Numbered from the stretch's first letter, positions 10,455 through 22,881 are shown. The stretch is 64,000 bases of DNA from Planococcus citri (GCF_950023065.1 NC_088681.1:60174836-60238835), one strand, 5' to 3'. Numbers and translations are program-made. The notes: generated by a model not told the origin, from the sequence alone.

Positions 10455-12351
10455 GTCCGGCATATGACAATAGGAGTAATTGCACCCCCCCCACCGCTGA
10501 TCCTCCGGGACAACTTTTTTCTTAAAGGGGACATCCTAAGGAACATTTTAAAGCAAACTTGCCAAAGAAAAAAGTTGGCCTTACTTACAAAATGGCGGCC
10601 ATTTTGATTGACAGGTCGGCCGAAATTGCAGATTTTGCGTTTTAACATAGGACTTGCACGAACTTTTTCAAACTTTACAAAGGTAGATCGAAAGATCATG
10701 CAAAAATTTATCACCTGTCAAAATTTCAAGTGCTAAAGTGCGTTATTCGATTTTTGGTGAATTTTTGAAAATCGAATTCAGGCCAAAAATGAGGGAAAAA
10801 AATCAAAATTTTACCAAATTGACCAAGAAAGCTGAAATTTGGGATACACCCTATTTTCGACATGCCAAATCGATTAGAAACGGTTTCAACCCGTTTTGAG
10901 CGGTTCTGGAGCCTCCAGCAGATTTTTGAAACTCGAAATTCCCACAAAATTCCATCAAATTAGAGTTGTAAAGCTAAAATTTATTCTAAAAAGTAATTTC
11001 AATACGCTACGAAGTACTACAGGCGCATTTCAAGCTGTTTTGGAACCTCCAGCGACTTTTTGAAAATTCCTGAAGCCTCCAGCAGATTTTTGAAACTTTA
11101 AATTTTCACAAAATTTCATCAAATAGAGATGGAAAGCTGAAATTTACTCTACACTCCAATTTTAACACCCTCTGAAGACGATTTCTGGTGGATTTCAAGT
11201 CATTTTAGAGCATCCAACAACTTTTTTGAAAAATTACTGAAGCCTCCAGTAAATTTTTGAAACTTGAAATTTCCCCAAAATATCATCAAACTAAGATGGA
11301 GAATCGAAATTCATTCTGCAAACTAATTTCAATACGCTACGAAGTCGACTGCGGGTGGATTTCAAGTCGTTTTGGAGCCTCTTGCAACTTTTTGAAAGGT
11401 TGTATGACGTTTTTTTTGGAAAATTGAAATTTCCTAAAAGTATGTAGCTGGAAGCTTCAAAACCATTTGAAACCACCATGTAGTCTGCGAAGTAAATTTC
11501 AGCTTGCCAACTCCATTTGATAAATTAATGTTGTGAAAATTTAAAGTTTCAAAAATCTGCTGGAGGCTCCAGTAATTTTCAAAAAAGTCGCTGGAGGCCC
11601 TAAAATGACTTGAGCCCACCTGAAGTCGTCTTCAGAGGATGTTAAAATTGGAGTGTAGAATAAATTTCAGATTTCCATCTCCATTTTGATGAAATTTTGT
11701 GAAAATTTAAAGTTTCAAAAATTTGCTGGAGGCTTCAGGAATTTTCAAAAAGTCGCTAGAGGATCCAAAACGACTTGAAATTCGCCTGCAGTACTTCGTA
11801 GCGTATTGAAATTACTTTTTAGAATAAATTTTAGCTTTACAACTCCAATTTGATGGAATTTTGTGGGAATTTCGAGTTTCAAAAATCTGCTGGAGGCTCC
11901 AGAACAGCTCAAAACGAGTTGAAACCGTTTCTAATCGATTTGGCATGTCAAAAATAGAGTATATCCTAAATTTCAGCTTTCTTGGTCAATTTGGTAAAAT
12001 TTTGATTTTTCCCATCATTTTTGGCCTGAATTCGTTTTTCAAAAATTCACCAAAAATCGAAAAACGCACTTTATCACTTGAAATTTTGACAGGTGATAAA
12101 TTTTTGCATGATCTTTCGATCTACCTTTGTAAAGTTTGAAAATGTTCGTGCAAGTCCTATGTTAAAACGCAAAATTTGCAATTTCGGCCGACCTTTCAAT
12201 CAAAATGGCCACCATTTTGTAAGTAAGGTTAACTTTTTTTTGGCAATTTTGCTTTAAAATGATCCTTAGGATGTCCCCTTTAAGAAAAAAGTTGTCCCGG
12301 AGGATCGGCGGGGGGGGGGGGTGCAATTACTCCCATTGTCATATGCCGGAC
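10455..12351. mobile_element. Fold-back element, family A, copy 2
   Basis: A palindromic element of 1.9 kb with the same termini as copy 1: GTCCGGCATATGACAATAGG at the left and CCCATTGTCATATGCCGGAC at the right, flanked by TA (10453-10454, 12352-12353). Arms contain the same subrepeats and mirror around 11400. It begins only about 75 nt upstream of the candidate splice acceptor of paralog 1, so it would sit inside that gene's 5' intron. No protein-coding capacity is evident; open frames at 10726-10947 and 11861-12139 are mirror copies of the same arm. Confidence 0.8.
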
Positions 12352-12353
12352 TA

Positions 12354-15300
12354 ACATGAACAGACAAGATGAGTATGGGCTCAAAGTACATACATCATTC
12401 CATTTTTCGATTTTTGGTGATAAGGTCGCATGCACAAATGACGAATAAATTATTCTTTTGAAGGTCATTGTAGGTATAAACAATGTTGAATATCGAGTTC
12501 ATCTGAATTATTTGTCACCCCCCCCCCCCCTCAAAGGCTTAGGTGAATCATGAAATGCAATGTTGAAATGCTTTCGATTTCTTGGATTAGCTCAACACAA
12601 GTTTTACTTTGACTCACAGTTCGATTCGCCACTCAGCTCCATAAAACCATTTCGAAAATGATGGGCTCATTTTATTTGATTAAGTATCCTCCAAATCCGA
12701 AAAAGCAAAAAAATCCTACTACCTAGGTCAATTTTGAAACTGTGATAAGTATGGTTTCATTCGACTTAAGTGCATGAGTGAAAGCATAAATTGGATAAAC
12801 AGCTCATCCCTTATTTTTGGGGAACAAACTTTGACAAAAGTTGCAATAAAATACGTAGACCAATGCTCCACGTTTGGATGAACATCATTAGTTGTTGAGC
12901 TTTCATAAAAATAAATCAGGAATGGAGTGAGCAGGATGCGCCAGGGCGGTTTTTTTTACAAAATTGATAAGCTCGTTTCGGGAAAATGCCGAAAAAGCCC
13001 AACATAAATATGTGGAGTAAGTAAATGTAGGAATATTTCCAAGCTGACCTCAAAAATGACAGAAAAAAACATTGAAAAACGCATAAAAATGCTCTAAAAT
13101 ATTGAATTGCTTTGAACAGTGTTATAGGTCGCCTCGCCAAATTGGCAGAATTACAAAAAATTTGAGCGTTTGAAAAAAAATCTTGTTCGAAAATAATTAA
13201 AGTTTCAAAAGAGCTCAAATCCACCGAGGGGGTGCAAATGAAAAATGATTGCAATTTTCGAGTCGATGGGCCATGTCTAAGTTTTAAAATCTATGTTCTG
13301 GCATAGTCTTGAAACGGGAGGGGAGGGGGTGCAGATTGAATGAAAAATTTTGAAGCAAAAATATTCCCAAATAACGAATATGAGATTCATTTTGATTGCG
13401 TACACATAAATCTTCACCATCAACGCGAAATGTGCAAAATGTGTTCAATATCATAGTATGGATTCAGTTTGGGGGACAAAACGCCACCATGGGGGGGGGG
13501 GTGGAAATGAAAAATGTCTGCGATTTTCGAGTTCAGCGCGAAATTTTATACAATTTTGATAGGTCGCATCGATATTATCGGATAGATAATGCATTGTTGA
13601 ATTCCAGTGGTGGGGGGTAGCTGACAAACCTATCAGTGCATATAAAATCGCGTTGTGCAAGTATTTTTTCACCGTTTTTGCGTAGTTGGGCTTCAAATAT
13701 CCCCGTTTAACACACGTCCAAGAATCCGTTGGTTCCAGGCCATACTCATGGTCAATAGAGCCGTTTTATCATCGAAATTGGCCAAAAATGCATAAAAAAC
13801 GCATTCAAAGTGCCATAATATGCAGTTGTGCACGGTGTCACGGAAAATAATCACACATTTGGCATCGGGAGAAGTCCCCCAACACAACCCCGTCGAGTTT
13901 TTGTGGTTCCGACCATGTTCCCTAAAATCACCTTTTTGAGGGTCCACCCCCCCCCATTTGTGCTAGAGAAAAATTTCAAAATTGCACTTTTCTAAATTGG
14001 GCACATAGTACCTTCATTTTGGCAGCGCGTTTTTTTGGTTCCCGAAAAAAAAATACAAAATCAACTTCTAGAGCACTTTTTCGTGCATGGATTGTGGTCT
14101 AAAAAAACTCAAATTATAATATGGAACTTTTTTTAAAAAATGGATCAAAAGCATAGGTCAAAAACATAGGTCAAAAGCAGTACCTTTTTCAAACAAAAAA
14201 AAAATGAATTTGAAAAAAAAAATTGAAAAACAAAATTGAAAAAAGGTCATCCAAAATAATAATGTTTCATGCAGAAGAATTCTGCAGGGACACAGAATTT
14301 GAAACTGAAAAAAAAACTGCCAATTTAAATTTTATCCCATTTTTTTTCAACTTTTGAGGGGCATTATATGTACCTAAGGGAAACAAATATTGCAAGGGAG
14401 ACCAAAGGAGGTTCTTACTTGGCAGGCAGGTTATTTAAAATGATTCTGGAAAGAAGAGGCGAAATAAGCTTTTTCTTGTAAAAGGAAGTGATCAAGTATC
14501 TATTTTAAAAAATTCTGTCCATAAATGAAAAATTTTCAAAAACTTTTCCAAAACAGACTTCAATTTTTTTGTTTGAATGAATGGGGTTTCATACAAGGAG
14601 AGCGATAAGTTTAGAGACCGAACGAGATTTTTTTATAAAAATCTTGAAAATGGAAAAAAATATTTTGGAATTCAGTGGTACCAATTTTTTGGTCTGCACT
14701 TCTGCCAACTTCAAAAAGTCGAAAAAACTTTCACGATTTTCTGACTTGATTTTTTGAAGTTCGCAGATCGCAGTAGGGACCAGAGATGAAAATTTTTCAA
14801 AAAATGTTTGAGTTTTTCAATTTTTAATAAGGGAGTATGAGGTTTTTACGCAGGGAACACTATGGTTTGGGAGACGACAGATTTTTTAGTAAAAAAAAAA
14901 AAATGTCCGAAAGATTTTGACCAACAACGAAAAGTTTTCAAAAAAATGTTAAAAAGTGAAATTTTTAATTGATAATATTTTCCATTTTTTGTAGGGGAAA
15001 AGGCACCAATGAAGAGACCAATACGTACTGTTTGGAAACCGAGAAAAATTTTTTCATAAAAAGGGTGGTAATGTAAAGTATTTTTTAAAATTCTAATCAG
15101 AGAAGAAAAATTTTCAGAAAAAAAAAGTTTTCTTTTTTTTTCTTTTCATGAAAATACTTACCTAGTAGCATTTTGAAGGATTCTTACCATGAACAAAAAA
15201 TTATCTGGCACGTTTTAAATACTTGGGCAACTAAAAATCGAGTACTGACTTACTATCCCCGACTTGCTCACTGAAGGATTTATCCGACCACATTTGAGCC

Positions 15301-16168
15301 GAATTCCAGGTGGACATGCGAAGGGTGTTTTTTTGACCAGAAAATTGATGAGCAAAAAATTCAAAAAAATCAAAATTTTTCTATTTGTGTGCAAATTTTT
15401 GAAATGAAACCAACTCACCCAAACCTGAATTTCACAATTTCTAGCAATTTTAAAACCTCTAGTACGATTTTTAGAGTTCTCCAAAATTTTGAAAATTTTC
15501 TCGAAGTAGTGAAAATTAATTTGGCCGGCTAAAAATCAAGTTGTAGCTTATCGTCGACCTGTTTAATGAAATTCTATTTCATCCAAATTTGAGCCGAATT
15601 CCAGACAGATGCCTTTTTAGACCTGAAAATTTATAAGGAAAAAATTTAAAACATCAAAAGTTCATAACTTTTCTTTTTGTGGGAGAATTTTAACAATCAG
15701 ATACAATATTTCAACGCCGCTAAATAATTTGCAATCAAAATTCTAAAGTGTTGAGATCACAGTTTGAAAATTAGTTTGCAACAAACACGACGAAAAAAAT
15801 CGTACCTAGTAATTATTTTTCATTCATATTATAAAAATACATACGAACGTTTACCTAGAAAGTTCAAACAGAAACTTTTCTAAACTTCTGGTCAACTCTT
15901 CACGAGACTTTACGAAGTAAGTTTCTCAAAATTTTCAAGATACGAGGATTCGAAAAGTTGTCAGTTAAATAAAACAAGCGAAGATCTTCTCTCACCTCCC
16001 ATCCATACCAACATTGATTAAAAAAAACGACTACCATAAGTGTGAAAGTTTAATTATTCATTAAATACTCGTATTATACTTATGAACAAACATTAAGTAA
16101 AGTATGGGTAAGCTGTGAAAACAGAAAACCAAAAAAATACTATACCTACAGTAATAATATGAATAAAC
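12354..16168. other. Intergenic DNA between paralogs 1 and 2; repeat remnants, no gene
   Basis: No supported gene. Homopolymer C or G runs occur at 12518-12530, 13490-13502 and 13949-13957. The stretch 14340-15200 is a diverged duplicate of 48200-48900, sharing words such as ATTCTGTCC-AGAAATGAAAAATTTTC and TTTAGAGACCGA, and is internally repetitive. The stretch 15200-15700 is a degenerate relative of fold-back family B (AAAAATCGAGT, GAGCCGAATTCCAG). The stretch 15770-16160 is the shared 3' flank of the paralogs, also seen near 27400, 42120-42730 and 59440-60000. The minus-strand word ATTAAA at 16049-16054 is a possible polyadenylation signal for paralog 2. Confidence 0.5.
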
Positions 16169-17983
16169 TTAATCAAGTTCATACAAGTATGGATCAAAGC
16201 CTAAGGACTTCATCTTGAACTCGACAACTTTCTCGGGGTTTTTTAATAAATCAATCATACTCGTTTTTATCTGCAGCACAGTATCTTTATTCGAAACAAA
16301 CAAGTCGATAAATTCATCAAACAGTTCTGTAGGAATCCCCAAAGCATGGTAGGGTAAATACTGTAGTACAACAGGTGAAGACACAAGTCGATTTTTAAAA
16401 TCCCAAGACATATCGGTATCATTATAGGCATCATTGATGAATTCATTCAATTCTCTCGGCCTACGGATCATCACTTCACGAAAGCAACGTTGTTCGTCGA
16501 AAAAAACTGCCTGCAGAATTTGTTGTTTGAAATCTCTAGCTGCTTGTGCATCGGGCTTTGAAAGACTTACCAGTTCATTCAATTCATCGAAACAGAATGC
16601 TTTCAGATATGATTCACAAAGAAAAAGGATAATTCTGCTATTTGCGATGACGTTTTCCTTGAATTGGTTAATCTCATCTTCGTTTTCAAAACACAAGTTC
16701 ATTATTTTTTTGAAATCTTGGCATCGTGTGCCTTGAATCAAATGTAACCAGCAATCAGACCAAAACGTTTTCCTTTCTTCGTAAGTGGCATACGAAAGAA
16801 AAGTCGAGAAGAACTCGTATTCTTTCGGCTCTGGTGGAATTAAAATAGCTAAAATCACCGAGTCCCGAAACAATCTGTTATTAGATGTAATTTCTCTAAC
16901 TGCCGAACGTTTCAACCTTTCCGGGGCACTATTCCATATTTCACAACACAAATTTAACCAATTCCTACGAATACAGCCATCTTCGTCATCGTCAAATTCC
17001 CCTAGGTAGTTTGGGCCAAATATTGTCATGGATTCCCTATTCTCTAATTGCAACATAATTATGATTTCACTTGTAAAAGCCCTTTGGCTTATTAAATTTT
17101 GAATTCGCATCCAAATTGAAAGAATGAATTCCTTATCGTACCAAGCCTTTAGACACAGAGCACGCATAATTTCAAAACCATATTCATCAATATTAACAAA
17201 TTCATCGAGCTGTTGATCGTCCAATTTTGGCAAAATGTATCGAGCGAAAGACTGCACGTCGCTTTGGAAAAGATCATGAACCTTCCGCATTCTACTTTCT
17301 GTTGGTATACGGTTCCAGAAATACTCCACCGATGGTCTATTGTGAGTCATGCAGTTACTTAACATAACTCCTTCGATAAGATTATCCAAATGTGTGGTTG
17401 GTATTTTAGACAATTCATTTTTCAGACAGCAGATCCAATAATACAATTGTGGGCTTACTGAGAAATTGATACTGTTCAAATCCATATTACTCGATACTAA
17501 TGGCCAAAGTCGTCTGATATCGTCCTCGAAAAAATACGTACAAGCAATTATGAACTTTTGCTGCGCATCAAATTGATCACAATGCATCATACGTTTGGCA
17601 GTCCTCTCGTAATGAATGGTTCCGTTATAATCACACACGAAATCTTCGAAGTATCCCAAAACATGGTTCTGATGGTCATAATGGAGATAAAATACTCTTT
17701 CGTGATGACTACGCAGCCAGTGACCCAATGAAAATCTAAGTTTCGTCACATATCTATCGATCGTCGCATGAAGCACAGATGGTACACATGAATCAGGGAG
17801 CACAGTTTTTGATGAAATATTTTGACCCTCTGGATTAAATTTTGTCAATGCATCGTCGCTCGTGCGATATTTCATCACTTGGCAGCGCCATATTCCCAGG
17901 CTGACGGCGATCGCTGATAGGTCTTTTAGAGATAGTAGAGTGGAATGGAAAATATCGTACACTTCAGAATTGAGTCCCGCCAT
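16169..17983 (-). CDS. Paralog 2 of the tandem family; open but lacks part of the last repeat
   Basis: A 604-residue open frame starting MAGLNSEVYD at the consensus Met (17983). The N-terminal and central parts match the other copies throughout, including HCDQFD, RRLWPLVSS, YYWICCLKNEL and NRPSVEYFWNRIP. Near the C-terminus an in-frame loss of about 23 codons, compared with paralog 6, joins IDLLKNP directly to EKVVEFKM. This removes the LSWCLENDE part of the fifth 44-residue repeat while keeping its EFK end. The C-terminus then runs on to GFDPYLYELD. The frame is otherwise uninterrupted, so it may still be expressed. A candidate splice acceptor (CCAG at 18023-18024) is 40 nt upstream, and a possible ATTAAA signal lies about 115 nt downstream. 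Function unknown. Confidence 0.75.
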   Translation of the reverse strand: MAGLNSEVYDIFHSTLLSLKDLSAIAVSLGIWRCQVMKYRTSDDALTKFNPEGQNISSKTVLPDSCVPSVLHATIDRYVTKLRFSLGHWLRSHHERVFYLHYDHQNHVLGYFEDFVCDYNGTIHYERTAKRMMHCDQFDAQQKFIIACTYFFEDDIRRLWPLVSSNMDLNSINFSVSPQLYYWICCLKNELSKIPTTHLDNLIEGVMLSNCMTHNRPSVEYFWNRIPTESRMRKVHDLFQSDVQSFARYILPKLDDQQLDEFVNIDEYGFEIMRALCLKAWYDKEFILSIWMRIQNLISQRAFTSEIIIMLQLENRESMTIFGPNYLGEFDDDEDGCIRRNWLNLCCEIWNSAPERLKRSAVREITSNNRLFRDSVILAILIPPEPKEYEFFSTFLSYATYEERKTFWSDCWLHLIQGTRCQDFKKIMNLCFENEDEINQFKENVIANSRIILFLCESYLKAFCFDELNELVSLSKPDAQAARDFKQQILQAVFFDEQRCFREVMIRRPRELNEFINDAYNDTDMSWDFKNRLVSSPVVLQYLPYHALGIPTELFDEFIDLFVSNKDTVLQIKTSMIDLLKNPEKVVEFKMKSLGFDPYLYELD

Positions 17984-18019
17984 TTATACTTAGTTCTTGA
18001 CTAGAATCTATTTCAATCC

Positions 18020-18028
18020 AACCTGGAA
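18020..18028 (-). other. Candidate 3' splice acceptor upstream of paralog 2
   Basis: The minus strand reads TACGATTCCAG followed by GTTGG, AG at 18023-18024, with an ATTAAT word about 20 nt upstream. It aligns with the other paralogs' YAG sites. The reading frame just upstream is open, but its phase relative to the ATG differs between copies, arguing that it is not coding. Confidence 0.4.
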
Positions 18029-19141
18029 TCGTAATCATCGAATTAATGCTGAGAAACTGACAGATGGCATAGGTACGCTCGTAGAATAAGGTCGCATGCA
18101 GATGTACCTTTTGATGCTTTTTCGAAATATTTAATTTTCGAGATGGGACCTTTTCATGGAGGGGGAGCACCACCACCACCAAATTTAGTCAAAGCTTTCA
18201 AAACAAAATCTGGAACATGTGATATATCCAATTGTATGTTTTTGGTGACGCTGAACACGAATATGACTTTTTATTGGACCCCATCCACGGCCCCCAGCAC
18301 TTCCACAAAGGAGGTTAAAGACAAAAAAATTGTTTCATTTAAATACATCCATGGAAATTTTTTCAGAATTTTAAACGGTAGCTCCTACTTACAACGTCAT
18401 TTTGAAAGTTCAACTTTCAATTTTTGAAAATTTCCAAATACTTTAAAAGTTCAAAATGCAATGCCTTTTCGAACTGTGAAATCAGTTTTTATCAAAGAAC
18501 CGTAGCTTTGGAGTTTGGAGTAATGGACTGCTGAAGTTGAGTACCTCGAGACAATGTGAAAATAAAATAAGTGAAGCGTCCCCCCATCCACCACTGATGA
18601 GGCTGGAACCAAACTGATTGCGGGTTTTTTACTTATTGGGTGGGTAAGACAATTGGACATCGTAAAAAAAATATGAGCGAAGTCGAAGGACATGACTCAA
18701 AAACGTTGGTCGAATTGAGGTGGAATGACACTCTTATTTATGCTTCTAAAAAAATTCGTCATTTTTTTTCAATCCAGAAGTCTCAAACTTTTATTTCCAC
18801 ACAAGTTTACCTTCTCTCCCCATATTTTTCGAGCTTTCCGTAAAAGGGGATCAGTATCACATGGAAATTGAGAGGGAGGGTTTTTCTGACATAGGTATTG
18901 GTAGAACTTGCGTAATAAAAAGAATTCTGACCAGAAATGAAAAATTAAACAAAAATGTTGAAGTATACGGACTTTCAATTTTCCTCCATTTTTAGTTGCT
19001 GGAGAGGGTACTCTATACCAGGAAAGCAGTATAGCGGAGAGGGAAGGGATATTTTTCCACATAAAGAAATGTAGGCATTTCCAATAATTTTGACCAGAAA
19101 TGAAGTTTTTTCAAACAACTTTTACGTATACCTTCCCTACC
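18029..19141. other. Upstream/intronic region of paralog 2; segmental duplicate, no gene
   Basis: No supported gene. About 18110-18640 has its relatives at 33330-34140, including TGAACACGAATATGACTTTT near 18255, the GGACCCCATCCACG word and CCACTGATGAGGCTGGAACC near 18595. About 18640-19130 is AT-rich with repeats of the type TTCTGACCAGAAATGAAAAA. If the splice acceptor at 18023 is real, this lies inside the 5' intron of paralog 2. Confidence 0.5.
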
Positions 19142-19144
19142 TAA

Positions 19145-20814
19145 CAAGGGAACCTCTTGAGGTGTCCGCCTCCGATTTGAACGGAATCGCGATTTTTGGA
19201 AAGAGCATGTTCTAAAACCAACAAATCCAAATTTTCAGCTGCCCAAGTTCATTTTTCGATCTTTGGCGAATTTTTGAAAATCCAAAATTGACTATTTTGG
19301 TGATTTATGCTTTTTTTAAAAAAAAAAGTACGTATTTTATCAGTAAAAATGTTCCAGATGAGTCCTAAAACTGATATTAACCCCCCCCCCCTAAATCCAA
19401 ATGTCGCCATTTCCAGCCTTTCTAAAGCCTCCAGTGCTATTTTTCAATTTCTCCAGAATTTTGAATTTGCACCAGAAGGCGTGAATATGAAGTTGGACAG
19501 CTAAAAATCGAGTTGTGTGTTATACTCGATCTGTTTAACAAGTTTATCAACATTTCAGTCAGTTTTAGGAGGGACACCTCAAGAGTGCTTTTTTGACCAG
19601 TCTTGAAAATAGATGGTCAAAAAACTACTCTTGAAGTGTCCCTCCCAAAATCGGGTCAAATGTGGATAAACTTGTTGAAAAGATCGTGTATAACACACAA
19701 CTTAGCTGCCCAACTTCATATTCACGCCTTCTGGAGCAAATTAATAATTCTGGAGAAATTTAAAAATCGCGCTGGAGGCTCCAGAATGGCTGGAAATGGT
19801 GAAATTTGGATTTGGGTGATTAATATTAGTTTTGGGACTTATACGCGACCTGTTCAACGAGTTTATGGAGCAAATTCAAAATTTTGGAGAAATTGAAAAA
19901 TCGCGCTGGAGGCTCCAGAATGGCTGGAATTTGTGAAATTTTGATTTGGGGGGTTAGTTTTGGACAAAATACAGCGATTCGCGCAAATTTCAAAAATTTC
20001 CTCGCAAACGGGAAACTTTTGATTTTTTTGGATTTTTTATTTGAAAAAAACTGGTCAAAAACCACTCTTGAGGTGTCCCTCCCAGAACCGACTCAAACGT
20101 GAATAAACTTGTTAAATAGATGGAGTATAACACACAAATCGATTTTTAGCTGCCCAACTTCGTATTCACGCCTTCTAGAGCAAATTCAAAATTCTGGAGA
20201 AATTGAAAAGTAGCGCTGGAAGCTCCAGAATGGCTGGAAATGGCGGAATTCGGCCTCGGGCGGTTTGTTGTGGACGAAATACAGCGATTCGCGCAAATTT
20301 CAAAAATTTCCTCGCAAACGGAAAACTTTTGATTTTTTTGGATTGTTTATTTGAAAAAAACTGGCCAGAAAAACACTCCTGAGGTGTCCCTCCCAAAACC
20401 GACTCAAATGTGGATAAACTTGTTAAACAGATCGAGTATAACACACAACTCGATTTTTAGCTGCCCAACAGCATATTCACGCCTTCTGAAGCAAATTCAA
20501 AATTCTGGAGAAATTGAAAAATAGCGCTGGAGGCTCCAGAATGGCTGGAAATGGCGAAATTTGGATTTGGGGGGGTTAATATCACTTTTAGGACTTATTT
20601 TGAACATTTTTACTGATCAAGTACGTACTTTTTAAAAAAAAGCATAAATCACCAAAATAGTCAATTTTGGATTTTCAAAAATTCGCCAAAAATCGAAAAA
20701 TGAACTTGGGCAGCTGAAAATTTGGATTTGGGAGTTTTAGAACATGCTCTTTCCAAAAATCGCGATTCCGTTCAAATCGGAGGCGGACACCTCAAGAGGT
20801 AAGAGGTTCCCTTG
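19145..20814. mobile_element. Fold-back element, family B, copy 1 (3-bp TAA target duplication)
   Basis: Terminal inverted repeats CAAGGGAACCTCTTGAGGTG at the left and their complement at the right (the right one holds a small extra GTAAGAG), flanked by TAA at 19142-19144 and 20815-20817. The outer arms share the GATTTGAACGGAATCGCGAT and CAGCTGCCCAAGTTCATTTT segments in mirror order. Inner subrepeats of about 300 bp carry CGCTGGAGGCTCCAGAATGG. A 3-bp TWA target duplication is typical of PIF/Harbinger elements, but no transposase is present, so this is a non-autonomous derivative at best. Gene-like frames inside are parts of the subrepeats. Confidence 0.75.
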
Positions 20815-20817
20815 TAA

Positions 20818-21961
20818 GTAATTACATAATAGGAAGTTTTTCATTTTACTCGAGCACCTATTTTAAAGTGGTACAGTTTATTTTTGGATTTCTTACGAAT
20901 TTTTGACAATTTAAAAATGAATGGCAATTTTTCAAACTTCTGCATTTTACATTATTTTCCGCACGAAATTAAACCACAAGAACCAAAGTAAGTTTACTAG
21001 TTTTAGGGCAGCGTATTGAATTTTTCAATTTCTTAAAAATCCAAAAATATCAACTTCAGCGCGTAAAATTTCGATCACGAGTGTTTCAAGACAATATGCT
21101 CTTTCCGTCCAGCAATGATAAGGTTTCTTTTAAAATCAAAGGGTGCCAGTTTAAACTTTAAAAAGTTCCTTCGCTCGTCCGTTTGTTTCGTTTCAAGTTT
21201 CAAACTTCAATTCCAGTTTAATTTTTCAATTATAATTCTCAATAAAATTATACTTACGTTCATCGTCTTTCGAAGCTATTTTCATATCATTTGAAGAACC
21301 AACATGACAATTTTCAATCACTTTCATAAGATTGTAGAAAAAATTTTGGAAATTTTCGAAAGAATTTTCACCATATCATCATGATTGACGATGAAACTTT
21401 CAATTCAATGTTTTCAAAGGACAATCCGAATCAGAATAAATTCTTTGCAACTGAATCGAATAATGAAGGTAGCTCAGAACAACACTGACAAAAGTTATCC
21501 TTTCAGAAAACTATTCAATAATGAAATCATAAGTAAAGGTTTAATAACTCACTTTAGTAATTGCACGAACTGATAAACATGGTACCACGCACACATACAA
21601 AATTTAACTAAAATACAACTACGCACGAAACTACTAAAAAAAAAACCATCAACGATGCGTTGAATACAAGAATACCTAGGTAGGTATAATAAGATGAAAT
21701 ACACATGAATTGGTATGTGTCTCGCCAGGGAAAAGGACAATAGAAGATTAAACCAGTAGAAGCTTAAGATGAAGAAAGAGGATGCACTGATGCGTGAGTG
21801 TTTCCAGGCTAGTTGGTAAATAAAAGGAGATGTGTACGCTTTGAAATATACTTGCAGTTCCAGAAATAGCACACAGAAATCAAATGCTGTTACCCTTATA
21901 ATGAACTCTCTCTCTCTCAACATTTCTTTTCACCCAAAAAACATTGGGTGTGATTTAATAC
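20818..21961. other. Duplicated upstream segment of paralog 2; no gene
   Basis: No supported gene. About 21000-21920 is collinear with 34150-35090: GTTTCAAGACAAT-TGCTC, TTTCGTTTCAAGTTTCAAACTT, and the block with GGGAAAAGGACAATAGAAGA. The 124-residue open frame at 21549-21923 (minus) is broken or out of phase in the other copies and is rejected as a gene. Confidence 0.5.
21560..21925 (-). promoter_or_regulatory. Conserved upstream block, copy 2 (possible promoter or noncoding exon)
   Basis: It lies about 3.6 kb upstream of the ATG of paralog 2 and matches the blocks at 1920-2310, 34700-35090 and 47640-48000. It includes GGGAAAAGGACAATAGAAGA (mapping to about 21727) and a run of GAGAGAGAGAG on the minus strand near 21905. 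Conserved while surrounding DNA is rearranged, without a conserved reading frame. Role inferred from position only. Confidence 0.3.
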
Positions 21962-22881
21962 CACGACAAAAACGGGCGTCAGCACGACAAGCATAGGCAC
22001 TTTCACGCCAGAAAAATCACTATCATGACTAAATATGAAATTCCCGGCAATAAAGAGCTTACCCCGACATGAAAGGTACTCCAACGACAAAATAATGTAT
22101 CAAACGACGAATTAAAAAATTCACGACATTTTATTACTTTCAACTGCTATATAAGGCAATTCACGACAAAATTTTTCTATCGAAAACAGGCATTTCACCG
22201 ACAGAAATAGACGTTTAAAAAATATTAAATGATACCAAAAAAACGAAGTAGGTATGTAAAAAATTGCTGTTTATAGAAGTAATGTTTTGTGGACTTTTAC
22301 GGGCGACCCCTCTTCCTCTTTTGACTTCAGGGACCAAGCGAAAGGGGGCTAAAGGGTGACAGTTTGCCCCCCTTCGGTTCCGCGAAAGTAGGAAAAACTT
22401 GGGAAATTGTGAGAAATTCAAGAAAGTTGAGAAAATACAAAAATTCCAACAATATTTTAGTTTCAGTTTACAAAAATTCAAATTTTTTACAATCATGTAT
22501 TTAATTATCGTTCATTTGCCGACAAAATCGCCGATCTATCCTCAAAATTCTCATTTTTTTTCCTAAGGTTTTGCCCTTGCTTCGCTTAGACCAATTTGGT
22601 TCTCTTCTACCGAGTCACAATTTCACTCAAATTTTTTTGAAAGAAACCCTCAGTTGATTATTTATCAAAAATTGTACAAAATATAATTGTATTTGAACTG
22701 ATAATGTTCTGTCGTGCATGAAATTATTTTGTCGTGAATACTGCTTATCTCGTTATTAAATTGTAGTCGTTCATAAATACTTTATTGTCGGACGTCATCT
22801 GGCGTGGAACTTCATCATTTTTCGTCGTTCATTCATCTTTTATGAACGAAAAAATGCTTGATGACGCCCTTTTTCGTCGTG
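21962..22881. mobile_element. Inverted-repeat element with CACGACAAAA sub-terminal words
   Basis: The left end CACGACAAAAACGGGCGTCA and the right end TGACGCCCTTTTTCGTCGTG form imperfect terminal inverted repeats. CACGACAAAA-type words repeat inward from the left (near 22010, 22085, 22130, 22150), and their complements TTTTGTCGTG or TCGTTCAT repeat inward from the right (near 22710, 22730, 22765, 22820). Such clustered short words resemble transposase-binding sub-terminal repeats. No target duplication or transposase frame was found. It is inserted inside the duplicated upstream segment, since 34700-35230 lacks it. Confidence 0.5.

Noticed and set aside
21549..21923. 124-codon minus-strand frame in the conserved upstream block
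   Set aside because: The corresponding frames in the other three copies are shorter and out of phase; conservation is at DNA level without codon pattern.
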